Source: Hofstenia miamia (Eukaryota; Xenacoelomorpha; Acoela). Taken from it: DNA of 64,000 bases. The notes under the pieces are model-generated. The model did no database searches. It saw only the letters and a program-made list of their open reading frames with translations, and was not told where the DNA came from. The position numbers and the translations under genes were made by a program. The DNA is taken from assembly GCA_004352715.1 (NCBI GenBank), contig SCFE01000051.1, positions 819,893 through 883,892 on the forward strand. Reading direction: 5' to 3'. This document shows positions 22,080-33,060 of the stretch, piece after piece. The stretch's first letter is position 1; each line of letters opens with the position of its first letter.

Positions 22080-22717
22080 TATGGAATAACGCAACTAAAA
22101 ATCATTTTGTTGCAAAATATTGACTGCAATAAAGCAAATAATTGCCTCTAGTTAAGCATTAGTCGATTTGTAACATCAAAATTTCTACTGCTTTTTTGTC
22201 ATGATTGGAGGGAACATGGCCCTCTGACCTCCCCTCTGTGCACGCCTATTGCAAAGTGTGAGGAAAAAATAAGCATATGTTGAGATAAATACCTTTAAAT
22301 TATTTTCTAATGTAAAATATTTGTTTCTTTGCACGCCAAAGTATACTAAAAACTACAGTACAACATTAGAGAACATTGCATTATTTTTTTCTTATAGAAG
22401 TCCTAGTTACGTTAATTCAAGTGGTCTTGAAAACCTCGATAAATCTTCATTTGACTATAAATAAGAAATTAAAAAATTTAGGCCTCTTATTGCAAAAGAG
22501 AACCTGTATTTTGTTAAAAACTGGAAATAAGAACCAAGTAACAATAACCACATTTGTATCTGCATAAACTAGTCTATTTTGGTATTCGATATTATAGAAT
22601 TAACTACTTAGCTTTATATACCCATGTATAGGTCCATGAATAAAATGGGTTTTTTTTAAATGTTTATATTCTTAAAATACCCTATAGAATAGAAACAAGA
22701 AATTATATTTGGGAATA
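22080..22717. other. Downstream flank of gene C
   Basis: AT-rich, no gene seen. Near 22220-22250 the sequence CCCCTCTGTGCACGCCTATTG resembles the end of a hAT-type MITE, but no partner end was found. Confidence 0.35.
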
Positions 22718-24277
22718 TCATTTGCATTTAATGAATTCTTTCAACATCTTTTTGTCAACCTTGTTTCCACTATTGAATGGTATTTGATCCATAAAGTAAA
22801 CTTTATGCAATCGTTTGTATTCCGACACACGCTCATTAACGAATTGAATAATTTCTTCCGCAGTGACATGTGAAGCTTTTTCTATCACTGCTACTGGTAT
22901 TTCACCATGCTCTTCATGATGTTCTCCAATTACCCCCGCAAGTTTCACAGCAGAATGTTGCAAAAGTACTCTTTCAATCTCTACACTGTGTACACTAAAG
23001 GCCCTAAATTTAATAACCTCCTTTATCCTTCCAGAAAGATACAATTTACCCGCATGATCAAAATGGGCAACGTCGCCAGTTCTATACCAACCATCATCAG
23101 TCAAGACGGATTTTGTCTTAGCTTCATCACTAAGATATCCTAACATAGTAGATGGAGATTTGATCCATAGTTCACCATCTTCATCTGTTTTGCACTCCAT
23201 TAATGTGTCCACATTCATTATTTTGCATTGTATGGGAGGGGCTGGAGGATCATGATACTCTTTAATATCATTTATGTCTGATTTCGTGAAATGACTGGTA
23301 GTGCATTCGCTGGATCCATATACCTCGAAGAATTCAACTTCATCTGGAAGGTTCGTCCTGTCTTTGATCACTTTTATAGCTTCTATATTTAATTTGGCTC
23401 CTCCACATACAATTGTGCAAGTATTTGAAAAATCATAATCTGATAACTTACTATATTTTGACAAGGAAATTAGCATTGCAGGTGTACACAGTATGTAGTT
23501 GCATTTGTATCTTTTAAATGTGTCTAAATATACATTTGAATCGAATCCTTCAATTGTAATAATATTATGACCATTTAATATGCCTATAAAAAATGTCAGC
23601 ATCCCTCCTGCATTTGAAAATGGATTGCAAAAAATAAATGTTTTTTGACATTTTACTGATTGGGCTTCGAAACTTTTAGAGAGTAAAACCAATGCTTCCA
23701 AAACTTTACTGTGGTTTATCATTACCGCCTTCGGATGCCCAGTACTTCCTGATGTCATAAACATAAATGAAACCTTCTCCAATTGGCTTTTGTCATATTC
23801 TACGTTCTCACCAGTATTATCAAATTCGAGTTTTTGTATATCAATGGCAAAAGAGTCCTTTTCAACAACATCATAAACAAAGACCAACTTTAGTGTTTTT
23901 GATGTCAGCTTTGGTCCAAACGTTTCCCAGAGATCTTTACTAATAACAAGGGCCTTTGAGTACGTGTTATTTATGTTGTTTTGAAGTTCCAGAAGAGGTG
24001 TAGTCGAGCTGCTCCCAACGGGAATCCAGTCGTTGTAAACTACTCCACAATAGCAAGCGCATAAAGCCAGACTATTGGGTCCAATGAAATGCACAACTTC
24101 TTTCGGACTCAAAATGTTATTTTCCATTTGCAGTGAAATGTCATTTGAGAGAACGTTAAAGTCCCTGAACGTAACTGTTTTACTGACATCTCCAACGAAG
24201 CTGTTTGAGAACTTCTCAAAAAAGTATTTCAATATTTGTGAATATGTAACGGAGCTTAAATCAACGTTTGTTGACAT
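22718..24277 (-). CDS. Adenylate-forming enzyme, paralogue C
   Basis: Intronless 519-residue protein from the ATG at 24277-24275 (MSTNVDLSSV). It is a full-length ANL enzyme with A3 TSGSTGHPK (175-183), A5 VYGSSECTT, A7 YRTGD, A8 GRIKEVIKFRAFSV (Ala at the usual glycine) and A10 SGNKVDKK, and it ends IKCK. It is about two-thirds identical to paralogue A overall. The stretch from VHFIGPN to LEFDN (residues about 62-154) is nearly identical, while the first 60 residues are much more diverged. That points to gene conversion. The chemistry expected of the family is ATP-dependent acyl adenylation, with substrate unknown. There is no targeting signal. It shares the GCATTCCGCAA box (24323-24313) upstream of the ATG with gene A. 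Confidence 0.9.
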   Translation of the reverse strand: MSTNVDLSSVTYSQILKYFFEKFSNSFVGDVSKTVTFRDFNVLSNDISLQMENNILSPKEVVHFIGPNSLALCACYCGVVYNDWIPVGSSSTTPLLELQNNINNTYSKALVISKDLWETFGPKLTSKTLKLVFVYDVVEKDSFAIDIQKLEFDNTGENVEYDKSQLEKVSFMFMTSGSTGHPKAVMINHSKVLEALVLLSKSFEAQSVKCQKTFIFCNPFSNAGGMLTFFIGILNGHNIITIEGFDSNVYLDTFKRYKCNYILCTPAMLISLSKYSKLSDYDFSNTCTIVCGGAKLNIEAIKVIKDRTNLPDEVEFFEVYGSSECTTSHFTKSDINDIKEYHDPPAPPIQCKIMNVDTLMECKTDEDGELWIKSPSTMLGYLSDEAKTKSVLTDDGWYRTGDVAHFDHAGKLYLSGRIKEVIKFRAFSVHSVEIERVLLQHSAVKLAGVIGEHHEEHGEIPVAVIEKASHVTAEEIIQFVNERVSEYKRLHKVYFMDQIPFNSGNKVDKKMLKEFIKCK

Positions 24278-24899
24278 TTTCTTGTCTAAAGAACAGCTAT
24301 TACTAAAAGCTCTTGCGGAATGCTTTGAATGCACCAAAGTTTACTTAACATCAATAATTGCAAACAACTTTCGCGATTATTTGAAACTAATATTTGTATT
24401 GATCAGCTAAAAGTACTGAGATTCGATAAGAAGCATCTGTTTAAAGTAGGCTTTACCAAATTTTCGCAAGTCTCGAGCATGCTGTTTTTTAGGTCATGGA
24501 CCAGTTTTACATATAGAACATCATCATGTACCACAAACAATCCTCTTTACTTTAATAAAAGGCATAATTTTTATGTTACGAAGATTATATGATTTGAATT
24601 TAATGGAAATAATCGGAACAAGAACTGCATAGAAGAGCAGTTTTTATGAATTTAGAACAGAAGAAAATGAAGCAATTCTATTTCTTGGGTTTCTTAGCAT
24701 TACATATGTGTAAAAATTTTTATCAGCGATGACTGAGGTACACAATCAAATCGGAATAGATGGATTTTTCCTATTTATTGTTAAACTATTGATCTTCAGA
24801 AATTTCAAAATATATTTATAAAATGTCTTTAAACCAGACGATTCTGGTATTATGTGCAGGCTAGATATTATATTTTTTTTTATATAAAGCTTTTAATTG
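24278..24899. other. Upstream region of gene C
   Basis: Contains the 5' flank of gene C, with the box shared with gene A at 24313-24323. No other coding pattern. Confidence 0.4.
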
Positions 24900-26050
24900 C
24901 ACGTCTTTCATTAATTAGCCTCAAAGGTTAAATGACTAGTTTGATCAAAATGCAGAAGAGATGTCATTCTGTCTAACAACTCTTTGGATCTTATTTTCAG
25001 AAGATAGGTAGCCATTTTTATTTAAGTAAGAGCTATTATCATTATATAGACCTTTTATTAAATTTATTATTAATGGAGGAAATCCCATTTTATACAGGAC
25101 ATTAAAGAGATTTACTAAAGTCGATGTTCTTATGCCTAGATCTAGAGGACGCAAGACAAATGAAGAAGATGCACTGTAAAGTTCAGACAGCTTCTACGGT
25201 GTTTTATATAGCCCCTTGCTTAGAATTAATATTTTTTGAGAAATTGGGGACAAGGTGTTATGGGATAATATTTATAGGTCCAAATTAAAGGGAGAGATGA
25301 GCAGTTATGATTTTGGTTGTTCTAATTCCTAATCTTTTAGGGGATTTATTTAAATACTGTTTCCAGGACTGAATCAATTATAATTTTATAAAAAGGTGGC
25401 AAAATTACGTATAGAGGCTAGAATTTAAGCGATCCATTCCCGTACTATTTTCAGCTTATCAATGTCTCCATCAATTTTTTCTATAGACATTTCTTGATTG
25501 AATTTTACTCTTTCAATTTCATTTTGGCAGGGAAGTTCATAATATTGGTGTCTCTTTAGATGATATTTCTATATATATATAAGTTCTTATGAAAATCTAT
25601 AAAGGTGATAAAATGATAATTATATCTAAAATTCTCTAACTTAACTAGGTTTTTCTCATTGTCACGCTTTCAATTCTGTGATTTTTACATTTTCTCCTTT
25701 ACTACCGCCTTCGTCTATTTGGCATTCAATGTTCTTAATGCATTCTATTTCGTCTTGTGCTTTTTGATCAATGATATTATTGATCTTAGCCCTAAGTCTT
25801 TATTATATCTCTTTAGTGGAATAAATACAATGAAATTTACTCAGGATTAGACTAGTAAGATAATTAAAACGAGTTTAAATTGGATTTACTTCAGTCCTCG
25901 AATTAAAAACATCTTCAATGTTGCTAAAGCCATTTGAATTCCATAAAATTATAATCGAAACAGGCTTAATGAGTTGGGATATATTTTACAATTTCGTCCA
26001 TTGTATTTTTATATTCATTTTACCGGAATAATTGTTTATATATAATTCAT
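24900..26050 (-). pseudogene. LINE reverse transcriptase relic
   Basis: On the minus strand the frame at 25154-24945 contains KMGFPPLIINLIKGLY, then NGYLSS and VVRQND. This is the RT palm pattern GxPPxxIxLIxxLY...NGxLS...xxGVRQGD. Further upstream, around 25560-25430, a separate piece reads HQYYELPCQNEIERVKFNQE followed by a Lys/Glu-rich stretch, similar to the linker that precedes the RT domain of such elements. Stops and frameshifts throughout mean it is inactive. Confidence 0.6.
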
Positions 26051-26288
26051 TTTTAGATGTTACCAAAAATCTACCTTTAGTTTTTTCAGCTTTTAAGGAC
26101 TGGTTTTGTGGATAATTGCATCGTAGATTATGAAGTAGTTATTGCCTCGAAACAATTACATTTAAGATAAATTCCACATGCTTCAGGTAAAATTTTAAAA
26201 AATGTCGTTTCTGGATAAAAATATAATTCGGCTTAAATGCTTTGAGCGCTTCAAAAAATTGAATAAATTTGCTTAACCTAGATATATA

Positions 26289-26979
26289 TGGGATGCCCCA
26301 AATGTCATAAGACTAACACTTTATTTCACAAATAAGCATTTATTTAGTAATATAATCACCCCGCTGTTCTATTACCAATTTACAATGTTTGTAAAGTCTA
26401 TTAATTTCTTGCACAAAACGTTCACGTGGAATTGATTGTAGGAACTGCAACGCTGCATCTTTCTCTGAATCAGAGTCATCAAAGTTAGTTTTTCGTAGCT
26501 TGTTTTTAAGAGCTTTGAATATCCAGCGGTCACACTGGTTTAAATATGGACTGTATGGAATTTGTTCAATTTAAATAACCATTCTTCTTTCCAGAAATGA
26601 TGTTGTCTCAGTTGATTTGTGGACACGCGCATTGTTGGCAAGGATTGCAGTGTTATGCAGAAAATCAATATATCAGGGTGAGTTGACTGTTTCATTCTGC
26701 TGCAAACATCTACATTAATTTGTGCTGCAGTAATGCCTCTATTCCATTTGATAAATGTGTAAGAACAAAAATGTTTGTTTGACAAGTTCATTTCGTTGCA
26801 CGTCTAAAATGATGCATACAAATTTTTGTAATTTATTGTATTGACTATGTAAAATGATTTGATTGGATATTAAAATGTATGCATAATAGCCACGGGAACA
26901 TTATATTGTTTATATATTTATTAACTGTATAATATAAGACGATAAAAATCTCAGTCTTAAGACTTTTGGGGCACGCCAT
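26289..26979 (-). mobile_element. mariner-like element, second family, internally deleted
   Basis: The ends are TGGGATGCCCCAAATG at the left and a right end reading CATTTGGGGC-like (actual CTTTTGGGGCACGCCA), flanked by TA. On the minus strand a truncated transposase C-terminus is visible. The second catalytic motif region is frameshifted, with a recognisable AR-x-H equivalent near 26650. It is followed by a PYSPYLNQCDRWIFK motif near 26560 (the family has PYSPDLNPCD), and the frame ends GDYITK. It is a non-functional remnant of the IS630-Tc1-mariner superfamily, distinct from the copies at 38-41 kb. Confidence 0.75.
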
Positions 26980-28134
26980 ATACTATTTACATTATAATTT
27001 ATTATATTTTAAACCACAATTGGAAATTTAAACCGGAATGGATCCGTCACTAAGGATTTCCAGAAGATAATGCGAAAGAGAACAATTCTGCCTAAAGTTC
27101 TTAGATGCCTGAAGATTTTTGATAAGAGGAATTGATCTTCTTAGCCTTTGTTTTCCAACGAACATCTCCAACAGATAAGATTAGAGTATAATTCTTTTAA
27201 ACGCTGCTTTCTCAGCTGTGATTCAACTGCAGAAGTGTGACAAATTTCTTCAACTATTTCGTCTTATAGTCCTAATTCCTATTCACAATGGGTTTAATTA
27301 CATGTTCATTCTGGTTTATTGTTATGTTATTTATTAATGTAGGTAGGACAATTTATATTATTACAATTGTTTAATACCATTTGGAACCACACAGGTTTAT
27401 GCACCTTTGACTACAGTTGTTGTACTCTGTGTAAAAACAATTCTCGCAGACAGTCAAAGCACGAAAATGGTAGATGACCAAGTGATTATCGATGGCTTTG
27501 AAACCTCCACAATTGCTCATTGTAGTGGATCATTTACTTAGTGTGCTGCCCATTCCACTTAGGACGTATAGGGTACTTTGGAAATATTAATAATTAGCAG
27601 CTATTACAAGTGTACAGATAGCTGTTCTTTAAAGCAAAGGTTTGGAAATCTGGATACTTTTATGATTTCAGGATTTATACTGTTCAAGAACTCTAGGCTA
27701 GGTTATTGTAGGTGGTTTGAAAATGACATTAATCTAGTAAAATAGCATATTAGGCTGCGGAGCTGATAGAATATAAGTACCAGGTATGTGGTTTAGGCTA
27801 AGAATCTAAATTTGATGTTGATGTAGCAATCGGCATGTATGTTAGTTAGTTTTTGGGAAGGGTAAAATGTTTAGCAAATGATTATCTTTGTATATTTAAT
27901 AATTTCCACTTATTCGCAAATCCTATGATGTCATACAATCCTTGATTATTTATTGTCACTACCAAGAAAGTCCTTGAAAAAAGCCAATAATAGAAAATGT
28001 ATAATATATTATCTTAATATATAACAGGGGGAATATATTTTAGTAAAATGCCTCTTTTTGTTAAAGTTCATGTTTAAATTACGTGTTTATTGTATAAATA
28101 CGAATTATCACAACTAATTATTTGCAATTTGATT
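26980..28134. other. Upstream region of gene D
   Basis: No gene that I can support. A coding-like patch at about 27400-27530 (plus strand) reads VYAPLTTVVVLCVKTILA and then a stop; I do not recognise it. The last 100 bp are the 5' flank of gene D. Confidence 0.3.
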
Positions 28135-29706
28135 ATGAATGAAACAAAAGAGTTCAATTTGCTCTCATTTTCTTATTCAGAAGTGATAAGATTTCTTTTG
28201 AAAAATTCGCCCATATCATGGATAGCAGATTTAAGATTTAGTCGAAGATGCTCTTATGTTGAATTTTTAAAAATAATTCAAACAGTATCATTAAACCTGG
28301 AAAATAACATCTTATCATCCAAAGATATTGTTCATTTCATTGGGCCCAATAATTTAGCACTATGGGCCGGGTATTTTGGAATTGTGTTTAATGATTGGAT
28401 CCCTGTAGGAAGCAGTGAAAACTTATCACTGGGTGAACTCGAAAAAAATATCACCAAGACGAAATCTTCAGGACTTCTTATTAATGAAAAGTTGTGGGAC
28501 ACATTTAGAAAGAATTTGTCTGTAGGTTCATTGAAAATAGTGTTTGTATATGGCGTGACAGAAACGGGAGATTTCAAAATGGACATAAGAAAGATAGTAT
28601 TATCAAATCCTTGCATAAAAACAATATTTGACAAACGTAAATTTCGAGCAATGTCTTTGATGTTTTTAACATCTGGAAGCTGTGGAGAGCCAAAGTCTGT
28701 AATGGTTAATCACAGTTCTTTCTTGGAAATAGTCATTCTACAAGCAAATATATTCAAAAAGTTAAAGAAAGAAGTTAAGAGAACATTTATTGCTTGCATT
28801 TCTCTTTCAAATTCGGGAGGAATCTTAGATATTTTCATGGGTTTACAGAATCAACAAAATATGGTGATCCTTGAAAAATTTGAGCCAAGATTATACTTGG
28901 ACACTTTTGTTAAATACAACTGTAATTATTTAGCTGTCACTCCTGCAATGCTAAATTCCTTGGCAAAATTTGACCTGATAGGTGACTACAATTTTTCTAG
29001 TTCAGTAGTTTCGATCCTGTGTGGGGGATCCAAAGTAAATTTGAATTCCGTTAATATCATAAAAATCAAAACAAAAATGGCGGATAATGTTGAATTTTTT
29101 GAATTATATGGCTCCAGTGAATGTCCCTTCACTCATCTAACCAAATCAAACATTAATTCTCTAAAAAGATATTTAGAGCCACCAGTGTCCCCAATTAGAT
29201 GCAAGATAATGAGTTTAGACAATGAATTCGAATGTAAACCATCAGAAGACGGAGAACTATGGATTAACTCTCCATTTACAATGATAGGGTATTTTGCGGA
29301 CGATGCAGAGACCAAAGCTGTTTTAACAAACGATGGTTGGTATAAAACAGGTGACATTGCACATTTTGATGATGAGGGGAATTTACATATATCTGGCAGG
29401 ATAAAAGATTTAATCAAATACAAAGCCTTTTCTCTGAATAGTGAAGAAATAGAGGATGCTTTACTAAGACATCCATTGATAAATCTTGTAAGTGTAATTG
29501 GTAAGCCTCATGAAGAATTTGGTGAAATTCCCGTCGCTGTTTTAGAAAGGTCGTCTGCTGTTACCAAATGCGATGTTGTTCAATATGCAAGTAAGCATTT
29601 AGAAGAACATAACAGAATTCATGATGTGTACTTTGTGGATAAAATACCTCTAAATGATGGCAACAAGGTGGATAGGCAAGCTTTAACAACTTTCATAAAA
29701 TTTTAG
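28135..29706 (+). CDS. Adenylate-forming enzyme, divergent paralogue D
   Basis: Intronless 523-residue ANL enzyme from the ATG at 28135 (MNETKEFNLL). It is oriented opposite to A, B and C. The A3 loop reads TSGSCGEPK (179-187): the conserved threonine of GST is Cys at 183. A5 is ELYGSSECP, A7 is YKTGD, and A8 is GRIKDLIKYKAFSL with Ala for the usual glycine. A10 is DGNKVDRQ, retaining the lysine. It ends in IKF without a peroxisomal signal. It is the most divergent intact copy. The Cys at the phosphate loop could weaken ATP turnover or mark a different activity. An open frame of this length under drift argues that it is still under selection. Confidence 0.88.
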   Translation: MNETKEFNLLSFSYSEVIRFLLKNSPISWIADLRFSRRCSYVEFLKIIQTVSLNLENNILSSKDIVHFIGPNNLALWAGYFGIVFNDWIPVGSSENLSLGELEKNITKTKSSGLLINEKLWDTFRKNLSVGSLKIVFVYGVTETGDFKMDIRKIVLSNPCIKTIFDKRKFRAMSLMFLTSGSCGEPKSVMVNHSSFLEIVILQANIFKKLKKEVKRTFIACISLSNSGGILDIFMGLQNQQNMVILEKFEPRLYLDTFVKYNCNYLAVTPAMLNSLAKFDLIGDYNFSSSVVSILCGGSKVNLNSVNIIKIKTKMADNVEFFELYGSSECPFTHLTKSNINSLKRYLEPPVSPIRCKIMSLDNEFECKPSEDGELWINSPFTMIGYFADDAETKAVLTNDGWYKTGDIAHFDDEGNLHISGRIKDLIKYKAFSLNSEEIEDALLRHPLINLVSVIGKPHEEFGEIPVAVLERSSAVTKCDVVQYASKHLEEHNRIHDVYFVDKIPLNDGNKVDRQALTTFIKF

Positions 29707-29851
29707 ATTTTTAAAGTTTGAAAACGGTTTCTAGATTTCGTTTACCATAAACTTAAAGAACAACTATGTAGAAGAGAGCCGAGATGATAAGTTTTTCTTT
29801 TCTCTCATGTATTGTACATACACTAAGTTTATCTATGCATATACAGGTTTA
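29707..29851. other. 3' flank of gene D
   Basis: AT-rich with no feature recognised; presumably the 3' UTR. Confidence 0.4.
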
Positions 29852-30170
29852 TGCTAGTGATGTGCTGGTATAACTTTTTTAATGCCGTACCCGTCTGACA
29901 ATAATTATTTTTTACCCCTATCCACCTGTAACCGAGAAATTTTCTTTGCTTCCATTAAGCAATTTGAAAGTTTTCAATAAAATTTGGAAGAAAATTCATG
30001 TTCATCATATATAAATTTTTTCAACATTTTACTTCAAATTTATGTTTTAGAAAAAAGTCATATTGAGGATTTTACACATAATATGGAATGCAAAGCTTAC
30101 ACAACCACCCGATAATAATAATGCGCACCGGGTACGCGTTGCATGTACTAGTGTCCGCATACATCCCTAG
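29852..30170. mobile_element. hAT-like MITE, TAGGGATGTGC family
   Basis: The left end is TAGTGATGTGCTGGTATAAC. The right end GCATACATCCCTA has reverse complement TAGGGATGTATGC. These are the same termini as the larger element at 30478-32369. About 320 bp, no coding capacity. The 8-bp flanks do not match convincingly. Confidence 0.6.
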
Positions 30171-30173
30171 TAC

Positions 30174-30445
30174 ACGTGTTGGAACCATGCCGTGCCGTGT
30201 ACGTGTCAAATACATTTGTTATTTTGATTTTCTAAATCTATTAATTGGCATATTAATATCATCAAAAGTGTTGTTTCATGAACAATTTGTTAAACTATTG
30301 AAAAGTTTTGCCGCCAAAAACATTTCATTCCTAGAGGTTTTAATCTAAGATACCTTTTACATTCAATGAAAAATTTAGATAATTTCGTGTCATGTTGTGC
30401 TGGGCATGTTCTTAAAATTTTTTATAAATTTCGTGCGTATCGTGC
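30174..30445. mobile_element. Partial hAT-like MITE related to 9600-9943
   Basis: Starts with GTGTTGGAACCATGCCGTGC and aligns with the reverse complement of 9600-9943 over most of its length. Shared stretches include CTATTAATTGGCATATTAA and GAACAATTTGTTAAACTATT. It is cut off at the single N at 30446, where a (TA)n tract begins. Confidence 0.75.
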
Positions 30446-30446
30446 N

Positions 30447-30477
<31 letters not shown>

Positions 30478-30480
<3 letters not shown>

Positions 30481-32369
30481 GGATGGGATCCGGATAGCAA
30501 ATTGAATGTACCGGATACCGGATAATATATTGTGTAACCATCAGGGTTTTCAAATCAAATTTAAATATTCAAATTTTCAAATTTTTCAAATCAAATTTTG
30601 ATAAATTCTGAAATTCAAATTTGAAACCAAACTTTGAAGGCTAAAAGCAAACTTTGATATTCAAATTTTGGCAACATTTACAAATCAACACATTTAAATT
30701 TCCCAAATATTGTTTTATGATACCTTTTTAAATAAAAAATACATTTGAAATTATTTTTAATATTGAAAGTGAAAGCCTCTGGCAGGCATTAATAAATTGC
30801 TTTGTGAATTCATTAATTTAAGTTTGGGGCTCTTTCTTTTAACATGTTTGGTAATTAAGCTAACAGTGAACACACTTTGCAAACTTTCTGAATGTGACCA
30901 CATGTATTTCTTGATTTTCCTGGAATAATTAAATAAGCTAAAAGTGGGGCTTTACTACATATTATGTGTCTACGCAATAAGTATAATAATCATATTTTCT
31001 TTCTATATAAACAATCTTTAATGTTGGTTAAAATTATGTTCTACTATATATACTCCATTGGCTACAAAAATATAGGTAAAATCTGCAATAGGTGGTTTTT
31101 ATCCTACCTCATTGCTATATGTATATTTAATTACACATTAGTCTAATAAATATGCATTTTTTGAAATAATTATTTCTAAGAAATATCTAACTTGAAAACA
31201 AATTTTCAAACTTTCAAATTTTAAATCAAACTTTGAGTTTAATAATATTCAAATTTTCAAATCAAAATTTGAGTGGTATTCAAATTTCAAACTTCATTTT
31301 CATCAAACTTTGAATTAAATATGAATTAAAAATTCAATTCCTGAGAACAAGATATATAACGAATACTCTTACGTAATAACAAGTCAATTTTTTAAAACAA
31401 CTATTTTACAAAAATTTCCATATATTATTGTGGTTAAGATTTTTGTCATAGGCCAAATGTTTTCTCAACATAGAGACACATCTATCAACTGCAGCCGATG
31501 TTGCTTGAAATTTTCGTAACTTGGCATACAATTCCGATTAAATGTCCATCCCCTTTCCATTATAGCAGTGAAACCGGTATTTTGTAATTGTAACTTGATG
31601 TAAGCGATTATTTCACAGGTATCATTTGGAAGATCAAGGGTGGGAGTAATAACAACATCTGGTGTAATTTCATTTATGTCAAACATTGAAGAACTTTGAT
31701 TTTGTATGATAGCAACCTTAATTAAAGCAATTAGATTGTCAACCTCCATATATTTTGCGTTAATACGCATGGCACACTTCTGCACCACATGTGCTTTGCT
31801 AAATCCATGAAATAATAATGTATATAGTTCCTTTAAAATATTTACAGCTGCCAGCATACATGGCCAATTCTAGAAACGCGTTGACCACTGGGTCGGGTCA
31901 AGAATTAGCTAGCAATTAATCTTCTCGGGAGTTAGCAGGCCATGAAGTACATTAATTGAAATTGAATGAATATTCTAATTCAAATTATTTGAAGCACTCA
32001 CAATCCAGCATTAATTTTCAAATTTTTTTCTTAATTTTAATGAAGCTATGCCAAAATATTTTTCAGCCACAAATATTACCATATTTTTCAAAAAAACAAA
32101 ATATGACTTTTATGACTTTTCAACTTCCTATTTAACAGGTTCGAAAATAAATAAAAATTAGATAGACTAGTACTGAAATGTCAGAAAAACTTGTTTTGTT
32201 GCATGACAACTTCCATATCATGGAAAAAATATAGCTTTTTCGTACATAATTCAATTTTTAAATCAAGTTTTATTTCAGAATATGTTATCCGGTAAACTAG
32301 TTAAATTTTACCGGATATCCTGATCCGGTTGTGTAATTGCTGATTTTAGCGGATACCAGCACATCCCTA
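30478..32369. mobile_element. hAT-like element, 1.9 kb
   Basis: The ends TAGGGATGGGATCCGGAT and (reverse complement of the right end) TAGGGATGTGCTGGTATCC are terminal inverted repeats. Subterminal regions repeat the CCGGATA motif and short TCAAATTT runs. A minus-strand frame at 31857-31465 (130 codons, MLAAVNILKELYTLLFHGFS...) may be a piece of its transposase or cargo, but I do not recognise it. Target duplications are masked by the adjoining (TA)n tract. Confidence 0.6.
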
Positions 32370-32579
32370 GAAAATAGAGATTTTGCCATGTTTATTGTAC
32401 AGTATAGTGACATTTTTGTATCTTTAAATTAGTTTTGAAATTTCTTTCCTTCATTATTACAACTGTTGTATAAAATATTAACAGCATTATATATAATTTA
32501 TTGACGCTTCTAAACAAGGAAGTGCGCGTAGCGTAATAGCATATTTATGTGGCCAAATTAACGTAAATGCCCCATTGTA

Positions 32580-33060
32580 GCTAAGACTTCCAGTGCAAAT
32601 AAAATTAACATTATAGGCTAAATTTTATTAGTGAACAAAAAATTAAATTTTGAAAATTTCCTTCATTTTTAATGTCCTAATAATCGAATGCCGGATAACC
32701 GGAGGCGTAGCGTGCATATTTGCGCCCGCGGCTTGATTTATCTTACATTTAGTTCATTTTAAATTTTCTCAATAATTTGACAATAAAAAACGTAAAAACT
32801 AAAATTTATTTAAAAAATTAAAATCTTGAATTATAACTGGCGAAAGAATCAGTGTATCAAAAACCAATTCAATAATCTTCTCAATATCAAAATAAATAAT
32901 CTACATTATAAATTTCTCAAATATTAGCTAGTATTTTTTCCAGTAGTTCACGTTTTTTGCGTCTCTTCATTATATTGCGCCGGGGCGATTGCCCCGTCAG
33001 CCCCCCTCCCCATATACTACGCCACTGCGTATAACCGGCGTTCGGATAGTTGACGATGCA
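32580..33060. mobile_element. pogo-like MITE end with a nested hAT-like insertion
   Basis: The right end, whose reverse complement is CAGTGCATCGTCAACTATCC followed by GAAC, is a pogo/Tigger-style terminus. Inside it, at about 32702-33033, lies a second element ending in CTACGCCACTG (reverse complement CAGTGGCGTAG), with GGCGTAGCG at its left. The nested piece is flanked by ATAACCGG on both sides, a probable 8-bp hAT target duplication. Left boundaries of both elements are tentative. Confidence 0.45.

Noticed and set aside
28332-29423. Minus-strand frames within gene D
   Set aside because: Shadow frames of the intact adenylate-forming gene.
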